Of a DNA stretch of 64,000 nucleotides, positions 13,741 through 27,000 are shown piece by piece; the first letter of the stretch is position 1, and every line of letters starts with the position of its first letter. Position numbers and translations under genes: made by a program. Source of the DNA: Acridotheres tristis (taxonomy: Eukaryota; Chordata; Aves; Passeriformes; Sturnidae). The stretch lies in assembly GCA_037013685.1 (NCBI GenBank), contig CM072886.1:6510001-6574000 (forward strand). Direction: 5' to 3'. Below the pieces are notes generated by a model, which was not told where the DNA came from, ran no database searches, and saw only the letters and a program-made list of their open reading frames with translations.

Positions 13741-14287
13741 TTCTGTCAGGACTCTATAGATGTATTTTCATAATGCTTTGGAGAAAGACATCAGTTTAAT
13801 GTCTTGAAGAACTCATTCTTGAGTTAAGGGCCTTTTTTTACTAACTTTTGTCAGGGTAAAATAACGAGTCAAGTCTGAATTTGAAAACTTTTAGAAATTG
13901 CCTCAATATAAACAACTTTGTGTGGACTGAAAATTACTACAAAGTTTTTGATAAATGGCAAAGTCTCCGTTTACAAGGAAATGCTTAGTGCAGCTGTGTT
14001 AGGTCAGGTCTCATTTAGCATCTCCATTTAATGATCCTGAAGAGGGAGTAAACAGTCTGTTAATGAATTTGTGTGGGGTTCTGTATAGGGAGGAACTGTG
14101 AGTAATAGGCAGGAAAGAAAAAGACTACAAAGGGACATAGAGATTATAAACACTCACAGATAATGAAGTTAACTTCATCTCTGCAGAACACAAATTAACG
14201 TGTTTGGGTGGAGGGGAGGAAGGGACTATGCTTAAATAAACTTGGCCTACTTGAGAGTATTTTATGAGAGAAGTTGACTTGTATGCC

Positions 14288-14560
14288 ATGTACCTAAAGG
14301 GGGCCTGCAGGAGAGCTGTAGAGGAACCTTTTAAGGGCAAAGCACAAAGGGGGATGGCTTTATGCTGAAGGAGGGTAGATTTAGATTAGATATGAAGAAA
14401 AAATTCCCATTTCTGAAAGTGTCCAAGGCCAGGCTGGGTGGGGCTTTGAGCAATCTGGTCTAGTGGAAGGTGTCCCTGCCATGGCAGGGGGTGGAACCAG
14501 ATGATCTTTATGGTCCCTTTTAAAGCAAGCCATTGTATGCTTCTGTGTGATATTACTCCT
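14288..14560 (+). mobile_element. CR1 LINE 3' end, plus orientation, internally deleted
   Basis: The sequence TACCTAAAGGGGGCCTGCAG, then GAGGGTAGATTTAGATTAGA, CAAGGCCAGGCTGGGTGGGG and GGTCTAGTGGAAGGTGTCCC follows the order of the avian CR1 3' UTR. Compared with the better copy at 47.3-47.9 kb, it lacks the segment between the 'gaagaaattctt' and 'aaggccagg' blocks ('gtgaggcattg...gcccagagaagctgtgg'). The terminal octamer repeats are degraded. The element is 5'-truncated, as CR1 copies usually are. Confidence 0.88.
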
Positions 14561-15399
14561 AAGAAGATGAATGCCTGTTTGGACTGTTCAATGAAATGCT
14601 CAGACACATGTGGGACACAGGAATCTGTCCTCTCTGCTTGACTGCTACTGGTTTGTGTCCTTTACTGCCAAGGAGATGTTTGAATATACACAAAACCTGT
14701 GGTGAAGATGAAGGAGGAGCAGTTAATGAGACTTTATTGAAATATTGAAAATAACCTAAGGGACAGAAAAGCCTATGGGTATAGGTTTCAGCAGAGAAAA
14801 TAAAGGTACCACATGGCAAAAGGGAAGATGTGTGATAAAATGCATTTGAGAATGGGGAAATTGTCACCAGCCATAAGGTGTTTGAGCTGATCACATGTGG
14901 GGAATAGTTCAGCCTGGTGCTTAGAAAAGTGTGTAGTATGTGGGGGAAAAATACCAGGGAAAAGCTGAATTTCTGGGAGAGACAGCATAGAGGATGAGGG
15001 GTATCATCCTCATTTTAATTTATTTTACCTCCCCTTACATTTTTCTGACAAGACTAGCACGGGAGGAAGCTTAACAGGAAGGAGAGTCTGGCCCTAAGGG
15101 TCTCTGCAGAGACCAGGTTCCCTCCAGTGTTTTATCCCCTCTGCAAACAGAAATGATTCAGGGATCAGATGTATCAAACCCTCAAAGATTTGGATGTAAA
15201 AACTTGAAGGTGATTTTTTCAAATTATTTCTTCTCTTCTTTTTGTGATGTCCCCAATGTGCTGGAGGTTTAAATAAAGTTACCTATCTAAACTAGAATGC
15301 ATCTAAAACCTATTCCCAAATGCATATTTGTGTGCATGTATATAAAGAGATTGAGGGGATGTTTAATTATGACTTTCCTTTAAAAAGACTGCATAGGAA

Positions 15400-15880
15400 A
15401 TGGAAAAAAGGCATTGAAAAATTAAACTGGGCCTGCTAGACAGTAACTGGCTTATGGGTAAACAGCAGCAATGTCCTTAAATATCACAAAAATAATGTAG
15501 GAATGCTGAGGTCAATGAGGGCATTAGGAGACATGAGCAGGGAATAACAAATGAGATTGTCATTGCAAAAAGCCTCCATGAGTTCTGTGCCATTAGTATT
15601 TAGAGAAAAAGCTAAAGGTCATATGAGAGACTAGAATACATTTTCCTGGGGGCAATAAGAAATGCTAAAAGGTTTTATGATTATGCCAGAGCAGATAGTT
15701 AGGCAATTAGTGCTGTTAAAAATTGTCATGGAGTGGGATCCAGATGAGTTACATCTGAGACCTGAGATGGAAGCAGCAAGTGGAACTGAAAGCTTTGGCA
15801 GATATTTTTTTGATCCATCTCCAGGGGTGGGGTGGTTGGAGAGGACTGGGCAGCATGGCTAATGTAGCTGCTATATATAA
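15400..15880 (+). mobile_element. Ancient CR1/L3-like LINE ORF2 fragment
   Basis: Three blocks in order resemble the start of the reverse transcriptase region of CR1/L3 LINEs. They are AATGCTAAAAGGTTTTATGA (about 15,662), GATCCAGATGAGTTACATCT (about 15,738, encoding PDELHLR as in the 'PDE(I/L)HPRVLKEL' block), and GAGAGGACTGGGCAG...GCTAATGTAG (about 15,838, the 'PEDWRRANV' block). Frameshifts and stops break the frame; one 66-codon remnant at 15,662-15,862 spans the middle. The edges are uncertain. Confidence 0.5.
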
Positions 15881-15899
15881 GCAATGCTCATGAAAAATC

Positions 15900-18800
15900 C
15901 AGTGCCAAAGCAACACTTTGGTAAGAATATGACTGATAGGGGATATTTTTCTTGGACTTAGGGAAAGGGAGTTCTTGGCTTATAAATTCACTTGACTTTC
16001 TGAAACACGTTATTGCGCTAGAAGACAAATGTCAAGCAAAGTCCATAATTTATCTGACTTTTCTGAAAGCATAGCATGCAAAATATCGATCTGCTTAATA
16101 AATGCACATTATCTCCTCAAAATGACTAAAAATTAGCTCAGGGAGAACAAATAGTGTCAGTAACACTGCAGAGGGATAACAGAGACCCAAAGAGCAAACA
16201 TGCATTGTGCACGATCTGTTTGCATCATCTTGTGCAATATTTTTCTTGCTTTGAGGTTTAGACTTAAAATGTAGAGGAAAAAGGGGAAAATCTTGTGCTT
16301 CCTTGTGCCAAAGTAAAGGTACAGTGAGAGGCAGAACAACCACAAACCATGCAAGGCTGTGCAAATCTTCAGACTGTACAAAACTTCCTGTCCACTCTTG
16401 GCAGGAGCTGCCCCTCAGGCACGATTCTGATTCAAAGGAGCTCAGCTCTGTCAGGGGTGATGATTGGCCTCACAAAGTATTTATGATGGCAAACTAGATT
16501 ATTTCCAGCACAGCTGAATGGGATGTCAGCAAATATTTGTTAGAAGATGAAGAATGCAGTGTGCTAGTTTTAATGCTCCCCTCCGTGCTGGGCTCCTTCC
16601 CCAAAGACAATTTCTGCTCCTGGTTGGAGATGGGAGCTCCCAAAGCAACAGCAATGGGCAGCTGTGCATCCCTTTTGTATGATGTTTTCTTCGTCTTTTC
16701 ACCCTTCAGAGTGATATTAAATTAACCAGGTCAGTATTAAATTGACCCTGTGGGTCCCTGTGAGGCAGTAGATAAGCAAAGGGGCAATGTTTTTTCTCTT
16801 CATTCTAGGGGTGCATTTATTTCTAGGGGTGTCCTATCTTCTTTTGATGACTGAAAAAGCAATAGCAGGTCTCTTGCAGGTGAGATTTTTATTCAAAGTA
16901 GGATCTGTCCCATGGTCTAGAGGGAGCACACCTCCCATACATACCTGTGCTGTATTCTACCCTGCCAGACAGCCTTCTTGCACTGACCCAGCAGGAGTGC
17001 AAATAGGAATTGTAAGTACTCAGCACCTTCAGGGATCCAGAGTTGTGGTAATCTCCTCCTCCAGCTTAATCTTCATAGCTGAACCACTGTTAATGTGTTT
17101 GCTATTCATCTGTTGTAGCATTTAAATAGTAATTATTAGTGCATATTCTTTTGGGTGATCAGCCCAAAGCTGCAGTGCAAGAGTGTGACCTTGAGTTTTC
17201 CTACAGACAATGGAAATTAATTGATAATGGACAACAGTAATTGCTTGGATGACAGTGCACCTCTGGAGCTACATCACCACAATACATCACTGAGGCCAGG
17301 AGCTTAGCAGGACTCAGGGAAAAAAAGGGAATTAACAAAATGGAAACAAGATGTTGAAATGCATTAAAAATGGGACAGAGGATAACACAGAGGGTAATTA
17401 TAATGTAATTATATAAATATAATTATATAAGTAAGCACTGTGGTTGCACTGGGAATGTTGCATGCATGCTGGGCTCAGAGGTGCCTGATGAGTATGTTTA
17501 GAGGCTGGAGTAAATCTTACTCATTGGAGAATTCTTAAACAGTGGTGTTATGTAGTTTTGGAAAGGAGACCACAAGGAGAACATCAAAGGTGTCCTGCCA
17601 GGAATCCTCAATTTTTGAGCCCTTTTCCCTCACATTAGAAGAGGATGAAGGAAGGGAATGGGACTAAACAGAATATCTAACAGAACATCTTTTCCCTTTC
17701 CTCACATGCACACGGTCATGGTCATTGATGAAGAGATGCAGAGGAAGCTAGAGGAAGAGAGGAAGAAACCAGGGTAGCAGAAACCAGAGCAATGAGATTT
17801 CCCACCCAGACTCCTGTTAAATAGTTGTCCTTACCTACTCCCCCAAATATTTCCCTGTGTCTCTTGGTCCTGCTGCAAGGCAGCAGGAAAGAGAAAACAA
17901 AAGCCTCTGAACAAACAATAAGTCTGATGTTTCTAATATTTGAATTAAAATTAAATACACAGACTTGTTTTTCACACATGAAACCTGTTGCCACAAAAGG
18001 AGATGAGAGATGAATTCTCACAGGTTTGGGAAGAATATGGAAACATCAAAATTAAGAGTACTGCTGTTGTTCTGATTAGCAGCAGCACCTTTTAGGAGGG
18101 ATAGTCAAACTCCACAACTAAAGTTAAAATTTAAGTATTGGGGATGAAGATAAAAGCTAAACTGGAAACACAGCATCTTTCCTGGTTTTTACACTTTCTG
18201 GAATTAATTATGTTTTCTACACATTGAATTCACCCACTTGTATTTCTAGTCAAGTCTTCTGTGTGCTCCTGTGTTTATATGAACAAAAACATTCTCAGTT
18301 ATCAGCATAAAGATTAGAAATATATAAAAAGAGCTTTAGGAAGGAATGCTAATAATTTAGGAGAAAATTTGTGCCTTTAAGCACATTTGTGAAAGTATTT
18401 TTGCACTTTAATCTGGCTGATTCTGGCTGTCATAATACAAGCTTTATTAAACTGATCATTAGCTTGATCCAATGTAATGTGTTTTGTGGTTTTGATCTTG
18501 CTTGCTGCTGCAAATATATCCCTCATTCAGAAATGGCCTCACATATAAGGTGGCTGCATTTGCAGGATCCAATTTTATTAAAACATTTGCCAGACTGATG
18601 CACTCAGGCCATTTAGTATCACTTTATCACAGATAGCAACAGCACAACTAACTACAAAAACACAAAAAGCCTTTAAATTTTACATTTTGGAAACTATTTA
18701 AAATTCACTTTTGACCAGGGGGGTCTTCTTCAAGCTGAGAAGAAAATGTAAAATGTATAATTTCATTACCCTGCATTAAACTTATATTTTTCCTTTAGAG

Positions 18801-21800
18801 TTTCACTAGCTAAATCAGCATGACCAAAATCCTCTCCACTTGCTATTTTTTTTTTTTTTTAAATGGGACTTGGAAATGGGTAATATTTCCATGATTTTTC
18901 CATTCTGTGGTTTTACTGCTGGGACAATATTGTTTCTGTTATGGCTTGTGAGCAGTACTTTGTATCTGCTCTTAAACGGATCTGATGCATGAAATGATGA
19001 TGTTCCTGTGCTTTTTCAGGCTTTGAAGTTATTAGAGCTAAATATTGTCAAGTCTGCTAAATGTTTAGGTGAACGAGCTGCTGTACTGTCAGACCTGAAT
19101 GTGCAAGAAGTAATAATCCATACTCAAAAGAAAAGTATATCAGCATTTAAAATAAAGAGAAAGAGTACTGGCATTTTAAAAGGAAATATATTTTCAGGCT
19201 CTCTTTGTCTCTCTACTGGGTTTTGCATTTTTTGTTAATGAAGTCAAGCCTTCCCCTTTCTTCAGGAAAGCCAGAAATTTATTTTCTTCTTCTTTTTTAA
19301 TGGAATTTGGGCTTCTCACATGCCTCACTCTGTGAGGACTTTAAAGAAATCTCCACATATCAGTCTTTCCTGAAGATTTAGTTGTACCTTCTAGCAACTC
19401 TCCAAACATGCTTGTCTGCACTATCCTTTATCATAAATACTTCCTCTCTGTGCAAATGTGTTTTAGTCCTGAATAAGGGATCGATAGCTGAAGGGAATCC
19501 TGGAAAAAACAGACTGGTGCTATTCCTTAGGGTCTGACTAACGTATCATTAAGGTTTTCCATACCTCACATCACCCCAGCACCAATGGGGCTTCCATAGT
19601 GGGGAAAGCAATTATTACCAGTTTGCCTTGTAAATGTTGAAAGGCATCTGCTGTTCCTCTGAGGTGCCTGGAGAAATGGAAATTGATGCTGATAATAAAC
19701 ATGATTATAAAGAAGGTTGCTGCAAAGTCTCCTGATCTGTAAGGGAAAAGTGACATTTTAAGGGCTGTGCTGTGGATATAATGAGAATTGGTATTGGCTT
19801 TTAAACCATCATACTGAGGCTGGGGTGGATGTTTGATAAAGTCTCGCTCATTATGAGACACTATATTGCAAAAAGTTTGTGTTCATCAAAGTCCATGATG
19901 GCACAAGGAGTTAAATTGGAAATTCTTTATTCCTATATCTCATTGCAAACCTCTGGATCTGAGTTTTCACTGGGGCTTGTTGAATTTTGAATGCAGAAAG
20001 GAGAGGTGTCAAAGACCTTCCCTTTGTAAAATCTCCTAAGCCCAGTAAGGTTCCAGCCTGGCCAGTCCAGGTCATGATCAGGGAGGTGCTGGGTTGCAAA
20101 AGACAAAGAAAAATTAATGTCTGGGTTTGGTGCAAAGGTTCTGGCTTGATGTGCCTGCACAATCAAATCTTGAAAGCAGTAATGTCGAGGAGGAATAGGA
20201 TAAGAACACATTCTATAATATTTGTGCTACCTGATAGTTTATGTGCCAGGTTTTTAGACCGAGGTCATGAAATACCAGCTTTTAAATTAGAGACTTGGTG
20301 CAAATGCCAGTGATGAAAGAGTCAAGCTGAAAATAACATTAAATAATGACTGTGTAATAAAATGACTATTTTGAAGTTGTAATTGAGTTTGATGTGTCAT
20401 GATTATGGTTATTGGTAGCAGTTCATGGCTCATCCAACGTTATTATTGCAGAATCAATGTTTTCATTTAATGTTTTCTGGGTCGTTGTTGTCATCTGTGG
20501 TGCTTAATTGAATAAAACACAAGATTCTCTTGGAATAGATGCAGATACAAAGTACTAAATTTCTCAGAGGCAGAATGTTTTTACTTTGTTTAACCCAAAT
20601 CATTAGTTTATTTGCAAATATAATTGATACTGGCTTGAAGAGCACTCCTGGAGTACATTAAGCAGGACAGCCATAACAACAGTATTAGATTTATGGCAGA
20701 TGAGTGTAAATAGAGCAGTATTAACTGTAATGGATGCTGGACTATAAATCCACTACCACATCCCACTGGGTAGGATCAGGAGTCTTATTCATGAATGACT
20801 CTTTAGACGTGCATTGTATGAAGGGAAATAAGCCCTGTACTTTGAATAACTCTTGATACTTAGCACAAAGTTGCACATTTTGGTAATTCTGAGCTACAGG
20901 GTAAATCCCAGGTCTCAGCCCCCAGTAAGGTTGTGGTCTTGGGGTCCAAGCCCAGCACTGAAATTGGAAAGAGACTGCTGAGTTTGGTGGAGGTTCCATC
21001 AAATCTCACCTGCCAATGAGCTACACCTGTACAGGGAACTGCACATTTTAAATCTTTGCTCAACCCAAACTGAGGTGTAACATCACCAAAAGGTACTGAA
21101 TGTGAGCCATTCAATCTTTCTGTATGCAGGGAGGGTACAGAGATGCAATGCTGCACACATGGAAAGAGTCTTCTAACAGGGTGCTCAGGAGTGAGTACAG
21201 GGAAAAGAAATATCTGTCCTAGGTGGAGAGAGAAAGTCACTGATAGTAGAACTAGTCTCTTCAGGAGCAGGCAGCAGTGTGCTGTGCAGCTGGCAGGCAG
21301 AATACTCTTATTGGAACTGTAAGGTATTTCCTGCAGGATCTGTTGTTGTGTTGAAAACTCCTCCAGCCCAAAGCACAGGGAACCCCCATCTGTGCAGCTC
21401 CTTGGTGCTGCTGTAATACAAAAACTGTATAAAAAGAAAAAGGTTCTTTTCGTTCAGTTTCATTACAATGATCTTATATGGGGCTGTATTGATACTATGC
21501 AACTATACTACAGGACTACTCTATGGATAGATGCTTTTTTGCTTTTGACTTCAGCACACAAAAAATGAGTGTTCATTTTTACTGTGTCGGCATTGCTCTT
21601 CTCTGACTATGTAAGGAGGCTTCAAAATTGATGTGCCTTGCACTTGCAGCCACTTAGAGCCACTTCACAGAGCCAGAGTAACATCAAGGAGCTTCAGTGC
21701 CTAGGAGAAGAAGATCCACAGGATTTTGCAAGGGTGGAAGCTCTATCAGACTTTAATGCAATCCATTATCTCTGATTATGGAAATTTAAACCTCATTTAC

Positions 21801-24800
21801 AGTGCAAAATCTGATGAATATACTTGAGTTTCTGTATCCCAAAAAATTATTCATCCCAAACAAATTAACTACCCCTTTTCCTCATGGAAGGAAGTCAAAG
21901 CAAAGAGATGTTCTGGTATCATGTTCTACAATCCTGTGTGAGCTCTACTATTTCAGTAAAGGCCTACCTGCATCATAAGGGCTTATTCTACCATTTGTGT
22001 TTGCTTAAACTTCTGTTAACAAGCCATATTGTTATTGGGGAGAAAATGAAATCTGTAGAACAGGCTTCTGTAAGGCAGCTATCTGAATCCTCTCTGCTGC
22101 TGGAGAATTTTTCTGTATCAAGGAATGTGAGACTGCAGAGTTTATTTAACAGTGAGATACAAAAGAGTTTATTTTATTTCAATTCACACCATCCTAATGA
22201 AACACTTGATAAGAAAGCATTAAAATGTAGTGCTGGATGGACTGTAAGTGAATATTTACTTGCCTTCTACCACTACCACATAGATGAATCAACAATCTCA
22301 GGCTGGTACTTAATGGTTAAGATGAACTGTTTAATCAGGTCTATGGCATTCTGCTGCCAATATTATCTGAAGTGAAATCAGTTGAAAGAAAACACCAATT
22401 GAAAGCATCTTTCCAAGACTGTAACTGCTATTTTTCTAGCTTTTAATCACATGCAGCCTGTCTCTGGCAGCTGTGAAGGGAGGAAAAATGTTGAAAATAG
22501 ATTTATCTCTTTTGGAAAGCTTGTCTCTTCATTTCTGGACATAATTAAGAGCCTGATCTGTTGGCTAGAATTTTCCCATGTACTTTGACTTTTCCTTGAC
22601 TGCTGGAAGGGGCAAAGTGGTCAGTCCAGGTACTTTTGAAGTATGATGTCAGTTCAAGTTTTGTTCAACAGTTTCCCTTTCATGCTGAGCTCAGATACAT
22701 TTCCCATCAATCTCATCATTTTCTGCTCGTGTTGATCCTTTCAGAGTAGCTATTGCTTGTTCTGGTGTCACCAAACTGCAACTCAAGGTGAGAATTTGTT
22801 AACTTGGTGCTCTGGATTGCTCCATAAGGCAGATGGACTAGGTGGAGTTGGTTTTTTGTTTTTGTTTTTTTTTTTTTTGGTCTTTTTTTCAGGTTCTTGC
22901 AGATTAAGCCTCTAAACACCCCATCCTGCAGTCACTTCCCACACCAGTAGAAGTCTTGATCTACAGAGATGAACAATAGAAATGAAAAGACTGCTGATTC
23001 CATTAATAAATATAAGCCCTAAGCTGCCTTATTATCCCTGGATAATATGTCCAAAAAGCTGGGTTTGGGTAATATTTGCAATAAAATGCTGGTAGTGTTC
23101 TCAGGACTAATTAAATCTGCCCCTTCTTGTTTCAAAAATTCTGATTTGCTCAACGGAGAATGCAGTGATGGGTGATGCAACTTTTTTGTAGTGTAAGTTC
23201 ATGTATGAATGTGAAACTTTGTGAGCTTTCCAAAGCTAACACATTGCAGATACTTCACAGGTAGAGCTGGGCACTGACCCAGGGCTTTTCAGAGCACACT
23301 GCTTACAGCAAAGCCTGATCTGAGCACAGTTTATTCATCTCTACTGCCCACCTTGGTGGGTGGGTTCCAAATGTTTCTGCATCTGCTCTTGTAACCAGGG
23401 TAGGATAACAGCAAGCTGCAAGAGGAGTGGCCTCAGTTTTTGTCTCTTTGTGGACTTTGGTGCTGTATTACAGCATATGCAGGCAGTCACATGCACCACC
23501 TGTATCTGATTTTTATGTGTGTACATATGATGGGCATATTTCATATGTGCAGTTACATGAAATTTGAGAGGTATGTAAATAAGGCATGCATTAATTATCT
23601 CTGACAAGGAAATGGCTCAGTCTGGTTTACTCTCTCACACTCTAGCTCACATTTCATTCTTGTGTGATTTCCTAAGGGTTTTATATTCGGGGTGAAAAGT
23701 CCCCATTCCTGAATAGTTTTGTGTAAACATGTTATGGAACTTTCTGTTAGTCTCAAAATATCTCAAATCCCCTTCTTTGTGCTATTTTCTAAACTAAATG
23801 AAATCACAGATTTTTATATTTTTTGTGCAAGAATTCAGAGGCTCACAGCTGTAGGCTACTTTGAAATGTTTGTGTCATTATTTCTACTTTGCTGTCTTCA
23901 GAATACAGTAAAATCAAAAGGTCAGAGATACCAAATCAAGCAATAATGTAGGGAAAACTGTGTTGGAGACAAGCTTACTAGTGAGTGTTATAGAAAAGAT
24001 ACATTTGCTGTTTCGGGTTGAGTGTGGGAGCTCATGATTAAGTACATCAGAGTGCCTGTGCAATGTTTTAGGGAGGCTGTACTGTATTTTATTTATATTC
24101 ATAAAGAAGAGTGAAGCTCTGTAAACTGTGTTGGGGCAATCTCAAAGTAATACTGAGTCACTGTGTGTTAATCTGAGATCCTCAGCCCCTCAATGAATGC
24201 TGCTCAGCACTCCCAGGACCCTTCAGCAACACTCAGACATCCAGAGCCATTCCCTGTGCCTCAGCCTGGCTGCCAGACCCCAAAGGGGCAAACATCTCAG
24301 ATGGGAAGGCACTGGGAGAGTCTTGGCAAGAGACTTTTCTATGCCCTCTGTGCATTTTGGATGTCCCGTCTCTCTGCTGCTGATCTTGTGCCACTGGCAG
24401 TCACAGCCTTTGAAGACTCGTCCCTGTTTCCAGCAGGGACAGTGTGGGCAGGGTTAGGCACCCTCTGTCATTTCGATTTGTGAGGGTTTCCCACCCCCTC
24501 TGCCTGCAGGGCACCAGGGGCTGTGAATCTGCCCTGCTCCAGCTCCACCTGAGTGCCCAAGGTGGCATTGCTGAATACCTGCTAAATCTCTGTAATTAAT
24601 GAACGTTAGCAATGCTAAATAAAGGATATCTTATCTCCTTTTTGAGGTCTTTTGCTGTGCTCAGAGCCCTGCTCTTCTGTAAGATGTATAGGATATATAG
24701 ATGTTATGCATCTCTTCTGCGTTAATTTTCTTGTGTTACAGGTAGATCAAATAAATACATGAGAACAGAACTTCACCACCACATTACTTGAATTATTTAT

Positions 24801-26800
24801 TAATTATTTATTATTAAAATTTATTATTTATAATATATTAGTAATATATTATATTATTCAATATTTATTAATATTGTATTATTACTTGAATATTTATTCT
24901 ATTTAGGTTTGTATTCAGGCAGTTATGTGTTGTATGTATTTGTACATCATGCTGTAAAGTTTCTACTTTCTTTACTGTGTCGTCTGGCTACAAGTGAGTT
25001 GGGAATCTGGTTTGGTGCAGTATCCTTAGAGGTGAGGATACCTCTCTGAGGCATATAAACAACGACATAGTACTGCCATGCTTCTGGAAATGAAAGTTCT
25101 CTAAGGTGGTACAAATGGTACATAAAAACTGCTGGTCAATTAAAAAAAAAAAATAGGGCAAGGCATTGTTCTTGTTTCTGTTGTCTTCTTCACAACACAA
25201 GAAACTCTTGAGGTTACAGTAGTAATAAGCCAATTCTGTTCACCTTTTATCTATTTTAGTAAATACACACTTTTACCTCTGTGTCAGGGGTTCTGAGTAG
25301 ACCTTTCTAGTTGGCCCATTTTCCATAAATTGCATTTCCACTAGAGGGCATTCAACATACCGTGATGTATTGTCTTGTCACACATTGCCTCTGGGATAAG
25401 TGCATGTACTGTTCAGGACCTTCAGTCCAGAAAGGTGAATGCAGGGTGGGTACTGAGGCACAGAGGGGAAAATTGAGTGAGGTGACATGAATTTCTGCAT
25501 TACTTGTTTTATCTTCTCAGTAGAGTTTTGCCCAAGTGTTGTTTTCTGCCTCTTCCTTCCACCTTCAGACTTGAGAACAGCAATCTGAAAACATTGTGGG
25601 TTTGCCTTCTCCAAAAATAAAGACATGAAGCAGACAGGAAGGTCCCTTTGTGACTCTTTTAGGGAAGACAAGTGTTGGCAGTGTTTTCATTGTTCAGACT
25701 CTTGAGGAGGTTATTTTAGGTTGGTGGAAAAGCTTATCTGCCACAGAACTAGCAGGAATGCAGCAACATATGCTTACCACAACAGATTTAATCCCAAGAG
25801 ATCTAGAAATACTTGATAAAAAACACACCAGCATACAAACCCTCACAGCCATCACAGTCCCCACCAGAAACTGAGGGCAGTGATCACCACAACCCATCCA
25901 GCTGCCCTGGGAGCTGTTGGGGAGGCAGTGAACTCCAGAGGAAACACCAGGGCAGGTGGCATCTTTGCACCTCTATCTCACATATTCTTGGGAATATTTG
26001 AGAAAAGTTATGAGGCTAACATGATATTCACTCCTCAGGGCTCAGTGGTCACACCCTCTGCTGCAGGTGAGCAGTTCCAAGGAGATCTTCTCCAAAGCCC
26101 AAAGTTGGGATCAGCCTGCCCAGCCTGCAGGATCCACATGTCAGGTTTCATGTTCAGAAGCTGAGCTTGTTTGGTCTCCATCACCTGTGAGACCTCAGAG
26201 GGTGTCATGGTATAACTTTCAGATGTGAGATATCTATAAGATGAATGTATGTCTTACACATCCATTTAACAGTGTCATTATTTTGCTTTGCCTCACTATT
26301 AAAAGTGTGTGGCTCGTGTTGTGAGTTCAAGTATTTTTTGCTTTTTTTTTCTTTTTGTTAAAGCTGATGTAAAAGTAAATGAAAAATAACAACCATTGCA
26401 ATGAAAAGTGTACTTCATAAAACAAATACTTAAAAAGCCACTTGCTCCAGCTGCAGCTTTTATGTACGAGGATCTCTCAGGCAATGTATTGCTTATATAG
26501 GAAGTCTTTCACAACATTTACATTTAAACCAGTCATCATCTTATATGCAGATCATTTATTCATCCTATAAATCACTTCTGAGCTAAAAATGAAGATGAGG
26601 CTCTCTCTTTTCCAAGCAGTAGGCTGCTAAACAGCCTAATATGTTTGCAGCTGTTGTGGAGATGGGGATTCTCTGTTTGACAGTGATTGGGGGGGTTATT
26701 TTCTCATCTCTGGTAATGTCTTTTACATTTTCTGACATAGATATTTCATTTGCAAAATAGAAATATAAAATATAAAAATAGTTGTGGCTATTGAGTAAAA
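15900..26800. other. Non-coding region, no gene recognised
   Basis: This 11-kb stretch contains a short AT palindromic tract near 17,395-17,432, a 15-base poly-T at 18,846-18,860, T-rich DNA at 22,850-22,890, and the AT-rich block at 24,781-24,900. A 163-codon plus-strand frame at 21,884-22,375 is the longest non-repetitive frame here. It has no recognised motif, and its codon use looks like the surrounding AT-rich DNA. A GC-richer island lies at 24,190-24,560 without an identifiable exon. Confidence 0.45.
24781..24900. repeat. AT-only low-complexity block with palindromic TTATTAAT/ATTAATAT motifs
   Basis: About 120 bp is almost entirely A and T, built from TTATTTATTAATTATT, TATAATATATTAGTAATA and ATTAATATTG motifs that are largely self-complementary. 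It looks like a decayed (TTTA)n/(TTA)n simple repeat. Such sequence is easily unwound and prone to slippage. No gene lies nearby. Confidence 0.75.
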
Positions 26801-26802
26801 CA

Positions 26803-27000
26803 TGGAAGGAAGGCAGGAAGGCAGGAAGGAAGGAAGGAAGGAAGGCAAGAAGGAAGGAAGGAAGGAAGGAAGGAAGGAAGGAAGGAAGGAAGGAAGGAAG
26901 GAAGGAAGGAAGGAAGGAAGGAAGGAAGGAAGGAAGGAAGGAAGGAAGGAAGGAAGGAAGGAAGGAAGGAAGGAAGGAAGGAAGGAAGGAAGGAAGGAAA
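26803..27000. repeat. (AAGG)n / (GGAA)n tetranucleotide microsatellite, about 198 bp
   Basis: Tandem GGAA/AAGG units run the whole length. Three GGCA-type interruptions occur in the first 45 bp, then about 150 bp (roughly 38 units) are uninterrupted to the end, followed by AAATAAATAAATT. The tetranucleotide is open in all frames, which produces spurious 'GRKE' (plus) and 'FLPS' (minus) repeat proteins that should not be annotated. The pure tract implies recent expansion and high length variability. Confidence 0.97.

Noticed and set aside
17150..17260. Possible MIR fragment at a GTGTGACCTTGAGTTTTCC sequence
   Set aside because: Only one short block resembles the MIR core. The neighbouring blocks are missing.
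21884..22375. 163-codon plus-strand ORF
   Set aside because: No known domain, no splice or promoter context, and base composition like the surroundings. Treated as chance unless transcription is shown.
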